64,000 bases of DNA from Salinicoccus cyprini (GTDB taxonomy: Bacteria > Bacillota > Bacilli > Staphylococcales > Salinicoccaceae): contig NZ_VMSJ01000005.1 of the NCBI RefSeq assembly GCF_007713705.1, forward strand, positions 167,752-231,751, in the 5' to 3' direction. Shown here one piece after another: positions 63,434 to 64,000 of this stretch; position 1 is the first letter of the stretch, and each line of letters opens with the position of its first letter. The position numbers and the translations under genes were made by a program. The notes under the pieces are model-generated. The model searched no databases. It was not told the origin of the DNA and saw nothing but the letters and a program-made list of their open reading frames with translations.

Positions 63434-64000
63434 ATGACCTACACCCATCTTACCACGGACGAACTGGTAATCATAGAAGCCTATTTCCATCACGACACAC
63501 CAATTTCTCATATTGCGAAACGGATTGGGCGTGCCCGTCAGACAGTTCATAATGTCATCGCATATCTCAGGGACGGGCACACCGCGCTGGATTACTATCA
63601 GCGCTATCAGGAAAACAAAAAACGCTGTGGTAGAAAACGGATGGTCCTGCCGACCGACCAGCAGGCGTATATTGAAAAGCAGGTGGCGCAGGGCTGGACG
63701 CCGGATGTCATCGTCGGTCGGCAGGAAATGTCGATTGACTGTTCAGGCCGTACACTGTATCGGATGTTCAAACGGGAAGCTTTTGATGCGGCCACACTGC
63801 CGATGCAGGGCAAGCGAAAACCGAACGGCCATCAGGAACGCCGGGGCGTCAGGCGTTCAGACGCAACATTTCCGAAAGAACAAATGACTACCCGGCGTTC
63901 AATGATGAATTCGGCCACCTGGAAGGCGACACCATCGTTGGTGTCCGTCACAAGAGTGCCGTCATTACGCTGGTCGAACGCCTCTCAAAAGCCATCATCA
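63343..64000 (+). mobile_element. IS30-family insertion sequence, left part (runs off the window)
   Basis: A transposase gene of IS30 type starts at 63434, and the presumed terminal inverted repeat begins near 63343 (TTGTAAAATTAAGCTAGACA). The right end is outside the window, so the exact ends and target duplication cannot be seen. Its base composition differs from the AT-rich island, and it sits at the island edge next to mco. Confidence 0.7.
63434..64000 (+). pseudogene. IS30-family transposase, frameshifted and truncated by the window
   Basis: The N-terminus MTYTHLTTDELVIIEAYFHHDTPISHIAKRIGRARQTVHN is the IS30 helix-turn-helix region. At about 63841-63846 the frame shifts within GCCGGGGCGTC: the protein up to QERR continues in another frame as RQAFRRNISERTNDYPAFNDEFGHLEGDTIVGVRHKSAVITLVERL, which holds the first catalytic Asp of the DDE domain (EGDTIVG). 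Adding one G to the G-run restores the frame. Either the copy is dead, or a base was missed in a homopolymer. A GGAGTGATC site precedes the ATG. Confidence 0.85.

Overview
The window looks like a chromosomal segment of a moderately GC-rich member of the Staphylococcaceae, most plausibly Salinicoccus or a close relative. This is inference from gene content (HssRS/HrtAB haem stress system, CzrAB, CadCA, staphylococcal-type multicopper oxidase, an IS30-type element), strong AGGAGG-type ribosome binding sites, and a base composition higher than that of Staphylococcus itself in the left third. I could not run a search, so the species is not established.

Left third (1-23.5 kb): ordinary catabolic chromosome. 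An IclR regulator tail is followed by a D-galactonate degradation operon (dgoK, a 2-hydroxyacid dehydrogenase, dgoA-type aldolase, dgoD, GntP-type permease), then a separately promoted FGGY gluconokinase, a pRiA4b ORF-3-like protein and a MOSC protein. A 41-bp tandem repeat array follows. Next come a leftward operon (sodium:solute symporter, amidohydrolase, DUF819 permease), a VOC protein, tRNA-Ala(GGC), an abgB-abgT-abgA-like operon for aminobenzoyl-glutamate-type amides, a broken sodium:solute symporter with two in-frame stops and a frameshift, a DUF5996 protein and a YjiH protein.

Middle (23.5-47 kb): a mosaic of AT-richer accessory DNA. It holds a PQQ-type sugar dehydrogenase lipoprotein, a hypothetical protein with an HNH-like motif, and a haem-stress locus (hssR-hssS, then a promoter with a perfect HssR-type direct repeat driving a small COX1-like membrane protein, hrtB and hrtA). 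A metal block follows: a broken arsenite-type carrier, czrA (start codon apparently ATA) and czrB, copC/copD, the bdbC/bdbD disulfide pair, and cadC-cadA-cadD with a recognisable cad operator. ccdA and resA-resB-resC then supply System II cytochrome c maturation.

Right third (46.5-64 kb): a copper-handling island. It contains two F510_1955-type beta-propeller proteins, two OmpR/HK two-component systems, a Met-rich secreted peptide, small membrane proteins, a CopB ATPase behind a 31-bp palindrome, two secreted YdhK (DUF1541) proteins, an APC-type permease, a Csp3-like four-helix Cys protein and a Mco-type multicopper oxidase. Its border is a frameshifted IS30-family transposase running off the end. 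Two promoters in the second copper cluster share a direct repeat with 11-bp period (CTGCA-N6-CTGCA), and two in the first share another (CACAA-N6-CAmAA-like). These are candidate operators for the two response regulators. The genes jointly suggest detoxification of copper, cadmium, zinc and haem at the membrane and cell surface.
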